Positions 48,680-57,826 of a stretch of DNA of 64,000 nucleotides are shown here, in pieces; the first letter of the stretch is position 1, and every line of letters begins with the position of its first letter. The translations under genes were made by a program, and so were the position numbers. The stretch lies in contig JBAZOO010000005.1 in NCBI GenBank assembly GCA_041648735.1, positions 80,848 through 144,847 on the forward strand. The letters run 5' to 3'. This DNA comes from JBAZOO01 sp041648735 (GTDB taxonomy: Bacteria > Verrucomicrobiota > Lentisphaeria > Oligosphaerales > CAITYL01). Below the pieces are notes generated by a model that made no database searches, was not told the origin of the DNA, and was given only the letters and a program-made list of their open reading frames with translations.

Positions 48680-51544
48680 ATGCGAAAGCTGTCTTTGCCG
48701 CCGGAGTTGCGTGCCGAATGGATTTGGGGGGCGGAGAATCCCGGCCGGAAGGAGACCTACCTGTTCGTGCGCGGGGAGGTGACCCTCAACCAGTTGCCCG
48801 CCCAGGCGGAGCTGTGGATCACCGCGGGGACCTTCTTCCACCTCTATGTCAACGGCCGGCACCTCTCCTACGGCCCGCCGCCGCACCCGCTGAAGGGCAG
48901 CTTCTACTTCTGCCGCTATGACATCACCCACCTGCTGGAGACCGGCCCCAATGTGGTCGCGGTGCTCGCCCACCACACCCCCGTGGCCCGCTTCGCCGCC
49001 CGCCGCAAGCCCGCCGGCCTGCTGGTCCAGCTTCAGGCCGACGGCAAGCCGGTGCTGTGGAGCGACAGCTCCTGGCGGCTCCAGGAGGGCGCCTGCTTTG
49101 CCGGCCACCGGCCGCGCCGCACCGTGTCGGGCGGCTTTGCCGAAAAGGTTGACTTCGCCCGCTATCCCCAAGGCTGGACCGGCGAGGTGGTGAATGCCGA
49201 CGCCTGGCGGCCCGCGGTGTCGCGCGGGCCCGCCAACGTCGCGGCCGGCGAGCTGGTGCCCTTGGACGGGTGCGAGTTCGAGACGGTCTGGGATCCGGCC
49301 CGCACCGTCTGCTCCCGGGGCGTCTGCCAGCCGGCCCTCGCCCAGGTCCACCTCACCTTCCGCACGCTGGCCGAAAAGTCCGGCCCCGGCGTCTATGCCG
49401 CCCAAACCTTCTTCTACAGCGAGCGCGCCACGGCGCTCAAGTTCAACCTCTTTTCCGACCAGCCGGCCAAGGTGCTGTGCAACCATGCCGTGGCCAAGGG
49501 GCATGGCGTCGGCGCCCTGCCGCCGGGGGTGGAACTGGACTTCGCCGCGGAATACAACCTCCGCTTGGGCGGCGACGGCCGGCCCGAGGGCGCCTTGGAG
49601 CTGCACAAGGGCTGGAACCAGGTGGTGGTCTGCCAGCAGGTGGATGCCGACTCGCCCGGCGTGACCCTGCTCTTCCCCGACCTTCCCGCCTACAAGCTGC
49701 AACTCTTCCGCGCCCCCGACGGCAAGGCCCTGCCGGGCTGGGGGCTGGCCGGGCCGTTGCGGATCCCCATCAACAACATCATCGGCAGCCTCGACCTTTC
49801 CGGCCTGGTGCGCGAAGGGTACGACGCGGCGTTGCCGCCGCCCAGCGACGAGGCGGTCAACCTGCTCGGCCACCACTTCGAGGTGGCCTCCGAGGTCGCC
49901 CAGAAGGCGCCGGAGCGGCTGGTGCTGATGCAGGGGCAGTTCGCCGTGCTCGACTGGGGGCAGGTCCTCTACGGCGTGCCGGCCCTGCGGGTGGAGGGCG
50001 CGCCGGGCGACGTGGTGGATGTGCTGTTCGGCGAACGCGAGGAGGGCGGCCGCGTCCTGCCCTGCCATGAAGGCCGCCAGAACGCCGATTCCCTGGTCCT
50101 GGGGGAGGAGCCTTGCGACTGGATGGCCTGCTCCCCCCGCGGCCTGCGCTACCTGATGGTGGTCGCCCGCGCCGCCAAGGGGCCGGTCAAGATCAGCAAT
50201 GTCACCTGCGGCTGGCGGCGCTTCGTCACCGAGGAGCAGGCCAGCTTCGAGTGCGCCGACGAGACCCTGAACCGGATCTGGAGCACCGGCTGCCGGACCT
50301 TGGATGTGACGCTGCAGGACTATTTCCTCGACAGCCCCTGCAAGGAGACCGCCCAGTACATCCCCGACGCCATGATCCAGTCCCTGGCGGCCTGCCTGAT
50401 CCACGGCAACGACCGCTTCGGCGCCAAGGCGCTCGGCGAATTCGCGGACGGCCAGTTCGAGACCGGCGAAATGTCCGCCGTCTGCCCCAGCGACCATTTC
50501 GTCAACATCCCCGACTATTCCCTGCTCTGGCCCGTCTGGCTGCACCGGCACCACCTCCTGGCCGGGGACGACGCCCTGCTCAAGCGGCTGATGCCCGCCC
50601 TCCAGCGGCTGGTCAACTATTTCGCCCATTTGGCCGACCACCCCAGCGGGCTGCTGGCCGACCTGGACAAGAAATACAGCGCGCCCTGCTTCCTCGACCA
50701 TGGCAAGATCGAGCGCCGCGGCGTCGTCACCGGGCTCAATGCCCTTTATTGCCGGGCGTTGTGGAGCGCCGCCTGGATCGCCGGCGAAGCGGGGCAGGGG
50801 GCCTTGGCCCAGGAATGGAAGCAGCGCGCCAGCCAGGTCGCCCTGGCCCTGCGCGGGCTGGTCTACGACCCGCAGGCCAAGCGCTTCGCCGACTGTTGGG
50901 TGGACGGGCAGCGCAGCGCCGCCGCGTCGTGGCAGAGCAACATCCTGGCGCTGTTCGGCGGGGTGGCCCCGCGCGACGACATGACGGAGATCTTCCGCCA
51001 GTTCTTTGGCAACGAGGCGCCCTTCGAGAAGTTCCCCGCCGTCGCCGCCGACAACCCCTATTTCCGCTTCTTCGTCCTTGACGTGGCCCTCGCCCTTGGC
51101 CGGCGCCAGTGGGCGTTCGACTACCTGAAATGGTACTGGGGCGGCATGCTCCAGAAGGAGGCCAACACCTGGTGGGAGTTCTTCTCGCCGCGCCTGGAGA
51201 GCGGCAACTATCCCGTGGTCGGCACCATGTGCCACGGCTACGGCGTCAGCCCCAACCTGCTGCTGGTCACGGAACTGGTGGGGGTGCGGCCGGCCACGCC
51301 CGGGTTCAAGGCCATCTTCTTCAACCCGCTGCTGACGGCGGTCCCCGCGGCCAAGGCCCAGCTTTCGATCCCGGGCGGGCGGCTCGACGTGGAGTGGCGC
51401 AAGAGCCCGGAAGGCGAGCTGGAGGTGCGGCTGGCCTGCACCAGCGCCATCGAGGTGATCCCCCTCCTCGACGCCGGCATCGCCGCCACCTTCACCGTCA
51501 ACGATTCGGTGACCATCCTCGCCTCGACCCCGGAAGGCGAGTGA
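48680..51544 (+). CDS. Alpha-L-rhamnosidase-like (GH78) protein
   Basis: A 954-residue multidomain glycosidase-like protein without a signal peptide. N-terminal jelly-roll beta domains (residues 1-530, with LWITAGTFFHLYVNGRHLSYGP and YDITHLLETGPNVVAVLAHH as in rhamnosidase domain D) precede an (alpha/alpha)6 barrel (about 545-865) and a C-terminal beta domain. The GH78 acidic motif normally D-x-P-x-R-x-E...G-W-x-G-D reads DSPCKETAQYIPDA here, so Arg becomes Lys and the Gly-Trp-x-Gly is lost; YLKWYWGGMLQKEANTWWE and CHGYGVSP near the C-terminus are as in the family. Probably acts on a deoxy-sugar or other glycoside in the cytoplasm; the substrate is uncertain. ATG 48680 follows CGGAGAGG. Confidence 0.82.
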   Translation: MRKLSLPPELRAEWIWGAENPGRKETYLFVRGEVTLNQLPAQAELWITAGTFFHLYVNGRHLSYGPPPHPLKGSFYFCRYDITHLLETGPNVVAVLAHHTPVARFAARRKPAGLLVQLQADGKPVLWSDSSWRLQEGACFAGHRPRRTVSGGFAEKVDFARYPQGWTGEVVNADAWRPAVSRGPANVAAGELVPLDGCEFETVWDPARTVCSRGVCQPALAQVHLTFRTLAEKSGPGVYAAQTFFYSERATALKFNLFSDQPAKVLCNHAVAKGHGVGALPPGVELDFAAEYNLRLGGDGRPEGALELHKGWNQVVVCQQVDADSPGVTLLFPDLPAYKLQLFRAPDGKALPGWGLAGPLRIPINNIIGSLDLSGLVREGYDAALPPPSDEAVNLLGHHFEVASEVAQKAPERLVLMQGQFAVLDWGQVLYGVPALRVEGAPGDVVDVLFGEREEGGRVLPCHEGRQNADSLVLGEEPCDWMACSPRGLRYLMVVARAAKGPVKISNVTCGWRRFVTEEQASFECADETLNRIWSTGCRTLDVTLQDYFLDSPCKETAQYIPDAMIQSLAACLIHGNDRFGAKALGEFADGQFETGEMSAVCPSDHFVNIPDYSLLWPVWLHRHHLLAGDDALLKRLMPALQRLVNYFAHLADHPSGLLADLDKKYSAPCFLDHGKIERRGVVTGLNALYCRALWSAAWIAGEAGQGALAQEWKQRASQVALALRGLVYDPQAKRFADCWVDGQRSAAASWQSNILALFGGVAPRDDMTEIFRQFFGNEAPFEKFPAVAADNPYFRFFVLDVALALGRRQWAFDYLKWYWGGMLQKEANTWWEFFSPRLESGNYPVVGTMCHGYGVSPNLLLVTELVGVRPATPGFKAIFFNPLLTAVPAAKAQLSIPGGRLDVEWRKSPEGELEVRLACTSAIEVIPLLDAGIAATFTVNDSVTILASTPEGE

Positions 51545-51553
51545 TCCGGATGG

Positions 51554-51581
51554 TTGCGCTTTGCCCAAAGCCGGCTATGGT
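51554..51581 (+). promoter_or_regulatory. Promoter for the SPFH/P1B-ATPase operon
   Basis: TTGCGC (51554-51559), 16-base spacer, TATGGT (51576-51581), about 88 bases before ATG 51669. No further promoter was seen inside the operon. Confidence 0.6.
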
Positions 51582-51668
51582 GTCACCCCGCCGACGGCCT
51601 GACGCCGGCCTCCGCCGTCCCTGGCCGGGGGTGTTTCCGCGGTGGTCTGACACGCAGGGTCCCGACTC

Positions 51669-53600
51669 ATGGCTGAACCGTTGAAAACCGACGTGCGGCG
51701 TGCCGAGGGCCTCGCCTATCTGGCGGCGGCCTTCGCCTTGCTCCTGCTGGGGCTGGGGGCCGTCCTCCTGGGAGGCGCCCAAGCCTATTCGTTGCAGCCG
51801 CCCGTGATCGCTTCGGGCGTCACCCTCGCCCTGGCCTTGGCCGGGGCGTTCCGCCTCCGCCTGCTCCGCCGGCAGCAGGAGGAGGAGCGCGCCGTCGCCG
51901 CCTTCCGCGCCAGCCACGCCGCCGGCGGCGAACTGTTCGCCGAGGCGGACGAGGCGGTGAAGCTGGCGGCCCGCGCCAACCGCACCTACGTGACTTGGAT
52001 CCTGCCGGCGCTCACCGCCCTGGCCGGCGCCGCCCTGGCCGGCGCCGCCTGGTGGCTCTGGCGCGCCTGGTCGGGGGTCGCCGCGCCGGTGCCGCCGCTG
52101 AAGCCGCTGCTCTACGCCGGCTTCCTCTTCCCCCTCTTCGTCGGCGCCATGCTTGCCGGCAGCTTCTTCTCCGGCGTCTCGCGCGAGCCGGGCTGCCGCT
52201 GGCTGCGGCCGGCCGGCTCCTGGTTCCTCTTCAGCGGGGCGCTCTACGGCCTGGCGGTGCTGGCGCTGCTGTTGCAGCACCTGGAACTGCCCCTGCCCCG
52301 GGTGGACATGCGGGCGGGGCGCCTCGGGCTGGCGCTGCTCATGGCCTTCGGGGTGGAGCTGCTGCTCAACATGATCGTCGAACTCTACCGGCCGCGCACG
52401 CCGGGCGAGGCGGAGCGGCCGCTGCCGGAAAGCCGGCTGCTGACGCTGGTCACCGAGCCTGGGGGGCTGGCCCGCAACGTCGCCGCCGCCTTGGACTACC
52501 AGTTCGGGTTCAAGGTCACCGACGTCTGGTTCTACCGCTTCCTGGAGCGCACGGTGATCCCCTTTTCGGCCCTGGCGCTTTTCCTGATGTGGCTGATGAC
52601 TGGCCTCATCGTCGTCCGCCCCGAACAGAATGGCGTCCTCCAGCGGTTTGGCCGGGTGGCGAACCCGGGGGCGCCGTTGCGGCCGGGGTTGCACCTCAAG
52701 TGGCCGTGGCCCATCGACACGGTCTACCTCTTCCCGGTCGCCCGCGTCCAGGAGATCCCCATCGGCTACGTCCCGGGCGATGCCGCGGCCAGCGCGGAGC
52801 CGGGGGGCGACCTCAGCGGCCGGGTCATGGTCTGGAGCAAGGCGCACAACAAGGAGGAGTCCAAGTTCGCGGTGGCCAGCCGCCAGGCCGCCGACCGCCC
52901 GCCGCTGGGCGAAGAACTGCGCGTGCTGCCCGTGGACGTCAGCTTCCTTGCCGCCAGCATCCCCCTCTACTTCCGGGTCACCGACCTCTACGCCAACCAG
53001 TTCCGGCACCGGGACGGCGGCGCCACCCTGCGCGCCCTGGCCCACCGCGAGGTCACGCTCTACCTGGCCAACGTTGACTTCAACGCCATCCTCTCCACCG
53101 GCCGGGGGCAGGGCGGGGAGGAGCTGCGCCGGCGCATCCAGGCGGCGGCCGACCACGTCGGGCTCGGCATCGAGATCGTCGCCGTCGGCCTCCAGGGGCT
53201 CCACCCCCCCGTGGAGGTGGGGAAGGAGTTTGACGCCGTCGTCGCCGCCATGGAGGAGATGCACGAAACCGTCCTCAAGGCGGGGACGGGCGCCAGCCGC
53301 GCCATCCTGGAACGCGAGGGCGCGGACGCGGCGGTCCTCGCCACGGCCCACAGCTACCGCCAGCGCCGGGTCGAGGTGGCCCACGCCGAGGCGGACCGCT
53401 TCGCGATGCAGCTCAAGGCCTACAGCGCCTCCCCCGAGATGTTCAGCCTCAACGCCTACCTTGAGATCTTCCAGAACGAAGGGCGCAATGTCCGCAAATA
53501 CATCCTGGGCGGCGAGACCGGCCGCAAGGTCTATATCCTGAACCTGGAGAAGAAGCTGCGGCCCGACCTGCTGGACCTGGATTTCAGCCAACCTGAGTGA
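51669..53600 (+). CDS. HflK-like SPFH protein with multi-helix N-terminal membrane domain
   Basis: A 643-residue membrane protein, first gene of the operon. Residues 1-240 hold about six membrane helices (LAYLAAAFALLLLGLGAVLL, VTWILPALTALAGAALAGAA, GLALLMAFGVELLLNMIVEL and others) that ordinary HflK lacks. A further helix near 300 (FSALALFLMWLMTGLIVV) leads into an SPFH/band 7 domain (VRPEQNGVLQRFGR, LRPGLHLKWPWPIDTVYLF) with the helical HflK-like C-terminal part (ANVDFNAILSTGRG, GIEIVAVGLQGLHPPVEVG). It would form part of a ring-like membrane assembly. The extra helices may contact the ATPase of the same operon. The next gene starts 16 bases downstream. Confidence 0.85.
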   Translation: MAEPLKTDVRRAEGLAYLAAAFALLLLGLGAVLLGGAQAYSLQPPVIASGVTLALALAGAFRLRLLRRQQEEERAVAAFRASHAAGGELFAEADEAVKLAARANRTYVTWILPALTALAGAALAGAAWWLWRAWSGVAAPVPPLKPLLYAGFLFPLFVGAMLAGSFFSGVSREPGCRWLRPAGSWFLFSGALYGLAVLALLLQHLELPLPRVDMRAGRLGLALLMAFGVELLLNMIVELYRPRTPGEAERPLPESRLLTLVTEPGGLARNVAAALDYQFGFKVTDVWFYRFLERTVIPFSALALFLMWLMTGLIVVRPEQNGVLQRFGRVANPGAPLRPGLHLKWPWPIDTVYLFPVARVQEIPIGYVPGDAAASAEPGGDLSGRVMVWSKAHNKEESKFAVASRQAADRPPLGEELRVLPVDVSFLAASIPLYFRVTDLYANQFRHRDGGATLRALAHREVTLYLANVDFNAILSTGRGQGGEELRRRIQAAADHVGLGIEIVAVGLQGLHPPVEVGKEFDAVVAAMEEMHETVLKAGTGASRAILEREGADAAVLATAHSYRQRRVEVAHAEADRFAMQLKAYSASPEMFSLNAYLEIFQNEGRNVRKYILGGETGRKVYILNLEKKLRPDLLDLDFSQPE

Positions 53601-53616
53601 ACGAGCGAGACCCGAA

Positions 53617-54603
53617 ATGCCCAAGCGCAACCTCATGCAGCACTGGATCGCCATCGCCATGGCGGCGGCCGTGGTCCTCATCTTCCTCCTGGCCCTGGTC
53701 GTCTTCCAGGTCAGCGAGACCGAAATGGTCATGGTCATGCGCCTGGGCAAGCCCCGGACCGAGGCCGGCCCCGCCGGCGCCCCCCGGGTGAAGATCTATC
53801 CGCCCGGCGCCCATTTCAAGTGGCCCCTGGTCGAGGCTCTCTGGCGGCACGACAACCGCCTGCAATGCTATGAGTTGCAGAAGGGGCAGACCGAGCAGGT
53901 CCAGACTGCCGACGAATACCAGGCCATCGTCACCACCTTCGTCCTCTGGCGGATCGGCGACCCCGCCGTCTTCCAGCGCGCCGTCAGCACCACCGCCGCC
54001 GCCGAAAACATCCTCGACAACAAGGTGCGCGACGCCCGCAACAACATCCTCGGCCGCCACCGCCTCGGCGACCTGATCAACACCGACCCGAAGCGGGTCA
54101 AGATCCCCGAGGTCGAGGCGGAAATCCTCGGCTTCATGAAGGACGCCTGCCTCCGCGACTTCGGCATCGCCATCGAAATGGTCGGCTTCAAGCACCTCGG
54201 CTTCCCCGAGGAGGTCAACAACAAGGTCTTCGACCGCATGCGCGCCGAGCGCCAACGCAAGTCCGGCGACTTCCGCGCCGAAGGGACGCGGGACGCCTTG
54301 AAGATCAAGGCCCGCGCCGAACAGGGCGTCAAGGAGATGCTCGACAAGGCCGAGGCCGAGGCCACCAAGATCCGCGCCGAGGGCGACAGCATCGCCGCCC
54401 GCTCCTACGAGGTCTTCGCCCGCAACCCGCGCCTCGCCGTCTTCCTCCGCAAGCTGGAAGCCCTGCGCCAGGGGGTGGACGCGAAGACGACCCTGATCCT
54501 CGACACCCAGACGCCGCCCTACGACCTGCTCCGCCCCGGGGCCACCCTCCTGCCCGCCGCCGGCCCCCTCCGCAATCCCGATGCCGCCGCCCAGGGGAAG
54601 TGA
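53617..54603 (+). CDS. HflC-like SPFH protein
   Basis: A 328-residue single-pass membrane protein. An N-terminal helix (WIAIAMAAAVVLIFLLALVV) is followed by an SPFH domain (QVSETEMVMVMRLGKP, PPGAHFKWPLVEALWRHDNR, ADEYQAIVTTFVLWRIGDP) and the typical HflC end: EEVNNKVFDRMRAERQRKS with DFRAEGT, a long Ala/Glu/Lys coiled coil and a Pro-rich tail. In E. coli HflC with HflK encloses FtsH; here it sits between two HflK-like genes. It is coupled with the gene before (16-base gap) and after (6-base gap). Confidence 0.9.
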   Translation: MPKRNLMQHWIAIAMAAAVVLIFLLALVVFQVSETEMVMVMRLGKPRTEAGPAGAPRVKIYPPGAHFKWPLVEALWRHDNRLQCYELQKGQTEQVQTADEYQAIVTTFVLWRIGDPAVFQRAVSTTAAAENILDNKVRDARNNILGRHRLGDLINTDPKRVKIPEVEAEILGFMKDACLRDFGIAIEMVGFKHLGFPEEVNNKVFDRMRAERQRKSGDFRAEGTRDALKIKARAEQGVKEMLDKAEAEATKIRAEGDSIAARSYEVFARNPRLAVFLRKLEALRQGVDAKTTLILDTQTPPYDLLRPGATLLPAAGPLRNPDAAAQGK

Positions 54604-54609
54604 GACGCC

Positions 54610-55803
54610 ATGAGCCGCCCCAGCCGCCCTGAACCCCGGATCCTCCGCGAGCCGCCGCCGGCCGCCGGCATGGCGGCGCTGGCCCGCGCCATCAGCGTCT
54701 TCTTCTACGCCATGTGCGCCCTGCTGCTGCTCGTCCTGGCGGCCATGGTCTACAACAGCTTCTTCGCCATCAAGGCCAACGAAGAGGGGATGCTCTTCCG
54801 CTTTGGCCGCCTCCACCCCGTCGCCGGCCAGGAGATCCTCAAGAGCGGCACCTGGTATTTCAAGTGGCCCTATCCCGTGGACGTGCTCAAGGTCATCCCC
54901 GCCCAGCGCTCGGTCACCGTCACCACCCGCCGCTTCATGCCGGCCGAGGATCCCAACCGCCTCGCCGAAGCCCAGCGCGCCGCCGCCGGGGGCGCACCCC
55001 AGCCCCTGCGGCCAGGGTACGATGGCTACCTCCTCACCGGCGATGCCAACATCATGCACCTGGTCGCCTCCATGACCTACCGGGTGAGCGACGCCAAACG
55101 CTACCACCTCGCCCATTTCGAGGATCCCGCGCCGCCCCCCGGAACCCCCGCCCGGGAAGCCGCCGCCAAGCGCCGCGGCACCGAGTACCTGCTTGAATCG
55201 CTCCTGGAAAACGCCACCCTGCTCGAAGTCGGCGCCCGGCCGGTGGACGAGGTCTTCCGCCCCGGCGGCCGCGCCGGCGGCGACCCCGCCATCCCCGGCG
55301 GCCGCCGCGACAGCCTCAGCGAGGCGGTCAAGCGCCGGGTCACCGCCACCATCGAGCGGCTTGACGTGGGGGTGGAAGTGCTCGACGTCAGCTTCGTCGA
55401 AATCCAGGCGCCCCTGGCCGTCCAGTCCGCCTTCAGCGACGTGTTCAGCGCCGCCGCCGACCGCCAGACCGAGATCGCCCGCGCCCTCGCCGGCGAAAAG
55501 CAGGGGCTCATCGAGGCCGAGGGCAAGGCCGCCCGCATCCTTGGCGACGCCCGCGCCTACAAGAGCCGGGTCGTCGAGAACGTCAGCGCCTTTGCCGCCT
55601 ATTTCGCGACCGTCCTCGGCGAGTACGAGAAGAACCCCGAAACCATGCTCGTCTCCCTCTATGCCGACACCTTGCGCGATGTGCTCAAGGTGGCCGGGAG
55701 CCGCTATGTCGTCCAAACCGGCGGCCCGGACCAGGAACTCCGGGTCATGATCAACCCCGAGCCCGAGAAGCCCAAGCCGGCCGCCGGCCCCGCCACCCCC
55801 TGA
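54610..55803 (+). CDS. HflK-like SPFH protein (third of the operon)
   Basis: A 397-residue protein: a short cytoplasmic N-terminus, one membrane helix (IFVFFYAMCALLLLVLAAMV-like segment about residues 30-52), then an SPFH domain (IKANEEGMLFRFGRLHPVAG, FKWPYPVDVLKVIPAQRSVT, YLLTGDANIMHLVASMTYRV, the last a clear HflK signature) and a C-terminal coiled coil ending in a Pro-rich tail. It has GGGAAG before its ATG. The ATPase gene follows after 31 bases. Whether all three SPFH proteins co-assemble is an inference from the gene order. Confidence 0.88.
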   Translation: MSRPSRPEPRILREPPPAAGMAALARAISVFFYAMCALLLLVLAAMVYNSFFAIKANEEGMLFRFGRLHPVAGQEILKSGTWYFKWPYPVDVLKVIPAQRSVTVTTRRFMPAEDPNRLAEAQRAAAGGAPQPLRPGYDGYLLTGDANIMHLVASMTYRVSDAKRYHLAHFEDPAPPPGTPAREAAAKRRGTEYLLESLLENATLLEVGARPVDEVFRPGGRAGGDPAIPGGRRDSLSEAVKRRVTATIERLDVGVEVLDVSFVEIQAPLAVQSAFSDVFSAAADRQTEIARALAGEKQGLIEAEGKAARILGDARAYKSRVVENVSAFAAYFATVLGEYEKNPETMLVSLYADTLRDVLKVAGSRYVVQTGGPDQELRVMINPEPEKPKPAAGPATP

Positions 55804-55834
55804 CTGACCCGCGCCACCCTTTCCGGATCCACCC

Positions 55835-57826
55835 ATGCTCGTCGAAAAACCCAGTGACCAGTTGTTCGGGAGCTGCTCGTGCCACGACCAGGGCGGCGAG
55901 GGGCCTGCCCACCAGCACCCCCACTCCCACGCGGGCGCCTTCCGGCTCACCCTCGCCCTGCTCGGCGGCATCCTGATCCTCAATTCCTACCTCGGCGGCC
56001 TCTTCTTCGCCCGCGCCATCGACCCCTTTGCCCTCGACCTCAGCGCCTTCCTTGGCGCGCTCCTCCTCTCCCTGCCCATCTTCTGGGCCTCGGTCAAGGA
56101 CATCCGCCGCGGCAAGATCTACATGAACGAACTGGTCGCCATGGCGCTCCTCGCGGCCTTCGCCATCGGCGACTACAAGACGGCCGGCGTCGTCGCCTTC
56201 CTCATGCTCCTCTCGATCACCCTGGAACAGCGGACCGCCATCGGCGCCGAGGCCTCCATCGAGTCCCTGGTCCGGCTCACCCCGCGCCAGGCCCGCCGCC
56301 TCAACCCCGAAACCGGCGCCGAGGAGGCGGTTGACGCCCTTGCCCTCGCCGTCGGCGACCTCTGCCGCATCCGCCCCGGCGAGAACTTCCCCGCCGACGG
56401 CGGCATTGTCAGCGGCGCCACCACCGTCAACCAGGCCTCCATCACCGGCGAGTCGCTGCCCACCGACAAGGCGCCCGGCGGCGAAGTCTTCGCCGGCACC
56501 CAGAACCTCACCGGCCTGGTCGACATCCGGATCAGCCGCGTCGGCAAGGACACGACCTTGGGCAAGGTGCGCGACCTGATCGTCGCCGCCGAAGCCTCCC
56601 GCACCCCGATCATGCGCGTCATCGACCGCTATGTCGTCTTCTACACCCCCGCCGTGCTCATCCTCGCCGCCATGGTCTGGGTCTTCACCTACGACCTGAA
56701 GCGGGTCATCGCCGTGCTGATCATCACCTGCCCCTGCGCCCTCGTCCTGGCCACCCCCTCGGCGGTGATCGCCGCCATCGCCGCCGCGGCGCGCCTCGGC
56801 ATCCTGATCAAGGACGTCACCCACATCGAGCTGGCCGCCAAGCTCCGCGCCGTGGTCTTCGACAAGACCGGGACGCTGACCGCGGGCGTCCTGGAAGTCG
56901 CCAAGCTCCACCCCGCCCCCGGCGTCGAGCTGGCCGAACTGATGCTCGTCGCCACCTCCGTCGAGGCCCACAGCAACCATCCCGCCGCCCAGGCCATGCG
57001 CAAGCTCGCCGGCGAGGCGGGCATCCGCTGGGAGGAGCCCGTCGAGTTCCAGGAGGTGGCGGGCAAAGGCGTCGCCGCCCGCTTCGCCGACCTCGGCGCC
57101 TGCAAGGTCGGCCGCGCCACCTGGCTCCGCGAAGAAGGGCTGGACGTGGACTCCGTGGCCGCGCCCGGCGAGGACGCCCAGGGCATGAGCATCGTCTACG
57201 TCGCCAAGGGCCCCCGCGTCCTGGGCTGGATCGGCATGCGCGACGCCATCCGCCCCGTCGCCCGCGCCGCCGTGGACCAGCTTGCCGCCCTTGGCATCAA
57301 GGAGATCGCCATGGTCACCGGCGACAACGAGTCGGTCGCCCGGATGGTCGGCGGCAAGCTCGGCATCAGCTCCATCCGCGCCGGCTGCCTGCCCCAGGAG
57401 AAGGTCGTCTTCGTCGAGGACCTCAAGGCCCGCGGCGAACTGGTCGCCGTGGTCGGCGACGGCGTCAACGACGCCCCCGCCCTCGCCGCCGGCGACATCG
57501 GCATCGCCATGGGCGCCATCGGCAGCGACGTCGCCGTCCAGAGCGCCTCGATCGCCCTGATGAACAACGACCTGCGCCGCATCCCCTTCCTGGTCGCCCT
57601 CTCCCGCAAGACCCGGTCCCTGATGAACCAGAACCTGGCCTTTGGCCTGGCCATGATCCTCGGCGGCCTCTACCTCTCCGCCGCCGGCAAGCTCAGCCCG
57701 ATTGTCGCCGCCATCCTACACTGCGTCGGCACCCTCGGCATCGTCTTCAACAGCGCCCGCCTGGTCCGCGCCGGCGAAGATCTGGAACGGAGCGATGCCC
57801 CCGCCGATCCGTCACTACCGGGCTGA
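55835..57826 (+). CDS. P1B-type heavy-metal translocating ATPase
   Basis: A 663-residue metal pump. There is no N-terminal HMA domain; instead the first 33 residues form a Cys/His-rich stretch (GSCSCHDQGG and HQHPHSHAG). Eight membrane helices are arranged around the A domain (TGESLPTDK), the membrane CPC motif (ITCPCALVLATP, Cys299 and Cys301), phosphorylation site DKTGTLT (Asp343), the P1B His-Pro motif (SNHPAAQAM), and GDGVNDAPAL. The last helix has ILHCVGTLGIVFNSARL, more like the His-x-x-Gly-Thr region of Zn/Cd/Co pumps than the Met-x-x-Ser-Ser of copper pumps. Metal and direction cannot be fixed from sequence. It is the last gene of the SPFH operon and shares a hairpin at its stop with the convergent dus gene. 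Confidence 0.93.
   Translation: MLVEKPSDQLFGSCSCHDQGGEGPAHQHPHSHAGAFRLTLALLGGILILNSYLGGLFFARAIDPFALDLSAFLGALLLSLPIFWASVKDIRRGKIYMNELVAMALLAAFAIGDYKTAGVVAFLMLLSITLEQRTAIGAEASIESLVRLTPRQARRLNPETGAEEAVDALALAVGDLCRIRPGENFPADGGIVSGATTVNQASITGESLPTDKAPGGEVFAGTQNLTGLVDIRISRVGKDTTLGKVRDLIVAAEASRTPIMRVIDRYVVFYTPAVLILAAMVWVFTYDLKRVIAVLIITCPCALVLATPSAVIAAIAAAARLGILIKDVTHIELAAKLRAVVFDKTGTLTAGVLEVAKLHPAPGVELAELMLVATSVEAHSNHPAAQAMRKLAGEAGIRWEEPVEFQEVAGKGVAARFADLGACKVGRATWLREEGLDVDSVAAPGEDAQGMSIVYVAKGPRVLGWIGMRDAIRPVARAAVDQLAALGIKEIAMVTGDNESVARMVGGKLGISSIRAGCLPQEKVVFVEDLKARGELVAVVGDGVNDAPALAAGDIGIAMGAIGSDVAVQSASIALMNNDLRRIPFLVALSRKTRSLMNQNLAFGLAMILGGLYLSAAGKLSPIVAAILHCVGTLGIVFNSARLVRAGEDLERSDAPADPSLPG

Noticed and set aside
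48650..51568. A 972-codon open frame on the minus strand across the GH78-like gene
   Set aside because: It is the antisense shadow of a strong coding gene in GC-rich DNA; its translation is Gly/Val/Asp-rich without domains. The same holds for long minus-strand frames at 11002-13422, 51498-53750, 53584-55983 and 13724-15745.
51669..55803. Simple annotation as the FtsH-modulating HflK/HflC pair
   Set aside because: There are three SPFH genes, the operon partner is a P1B ATPase, and ftsH lies elsewhere with an FHA protein, so this label would hide the actual arrangement.
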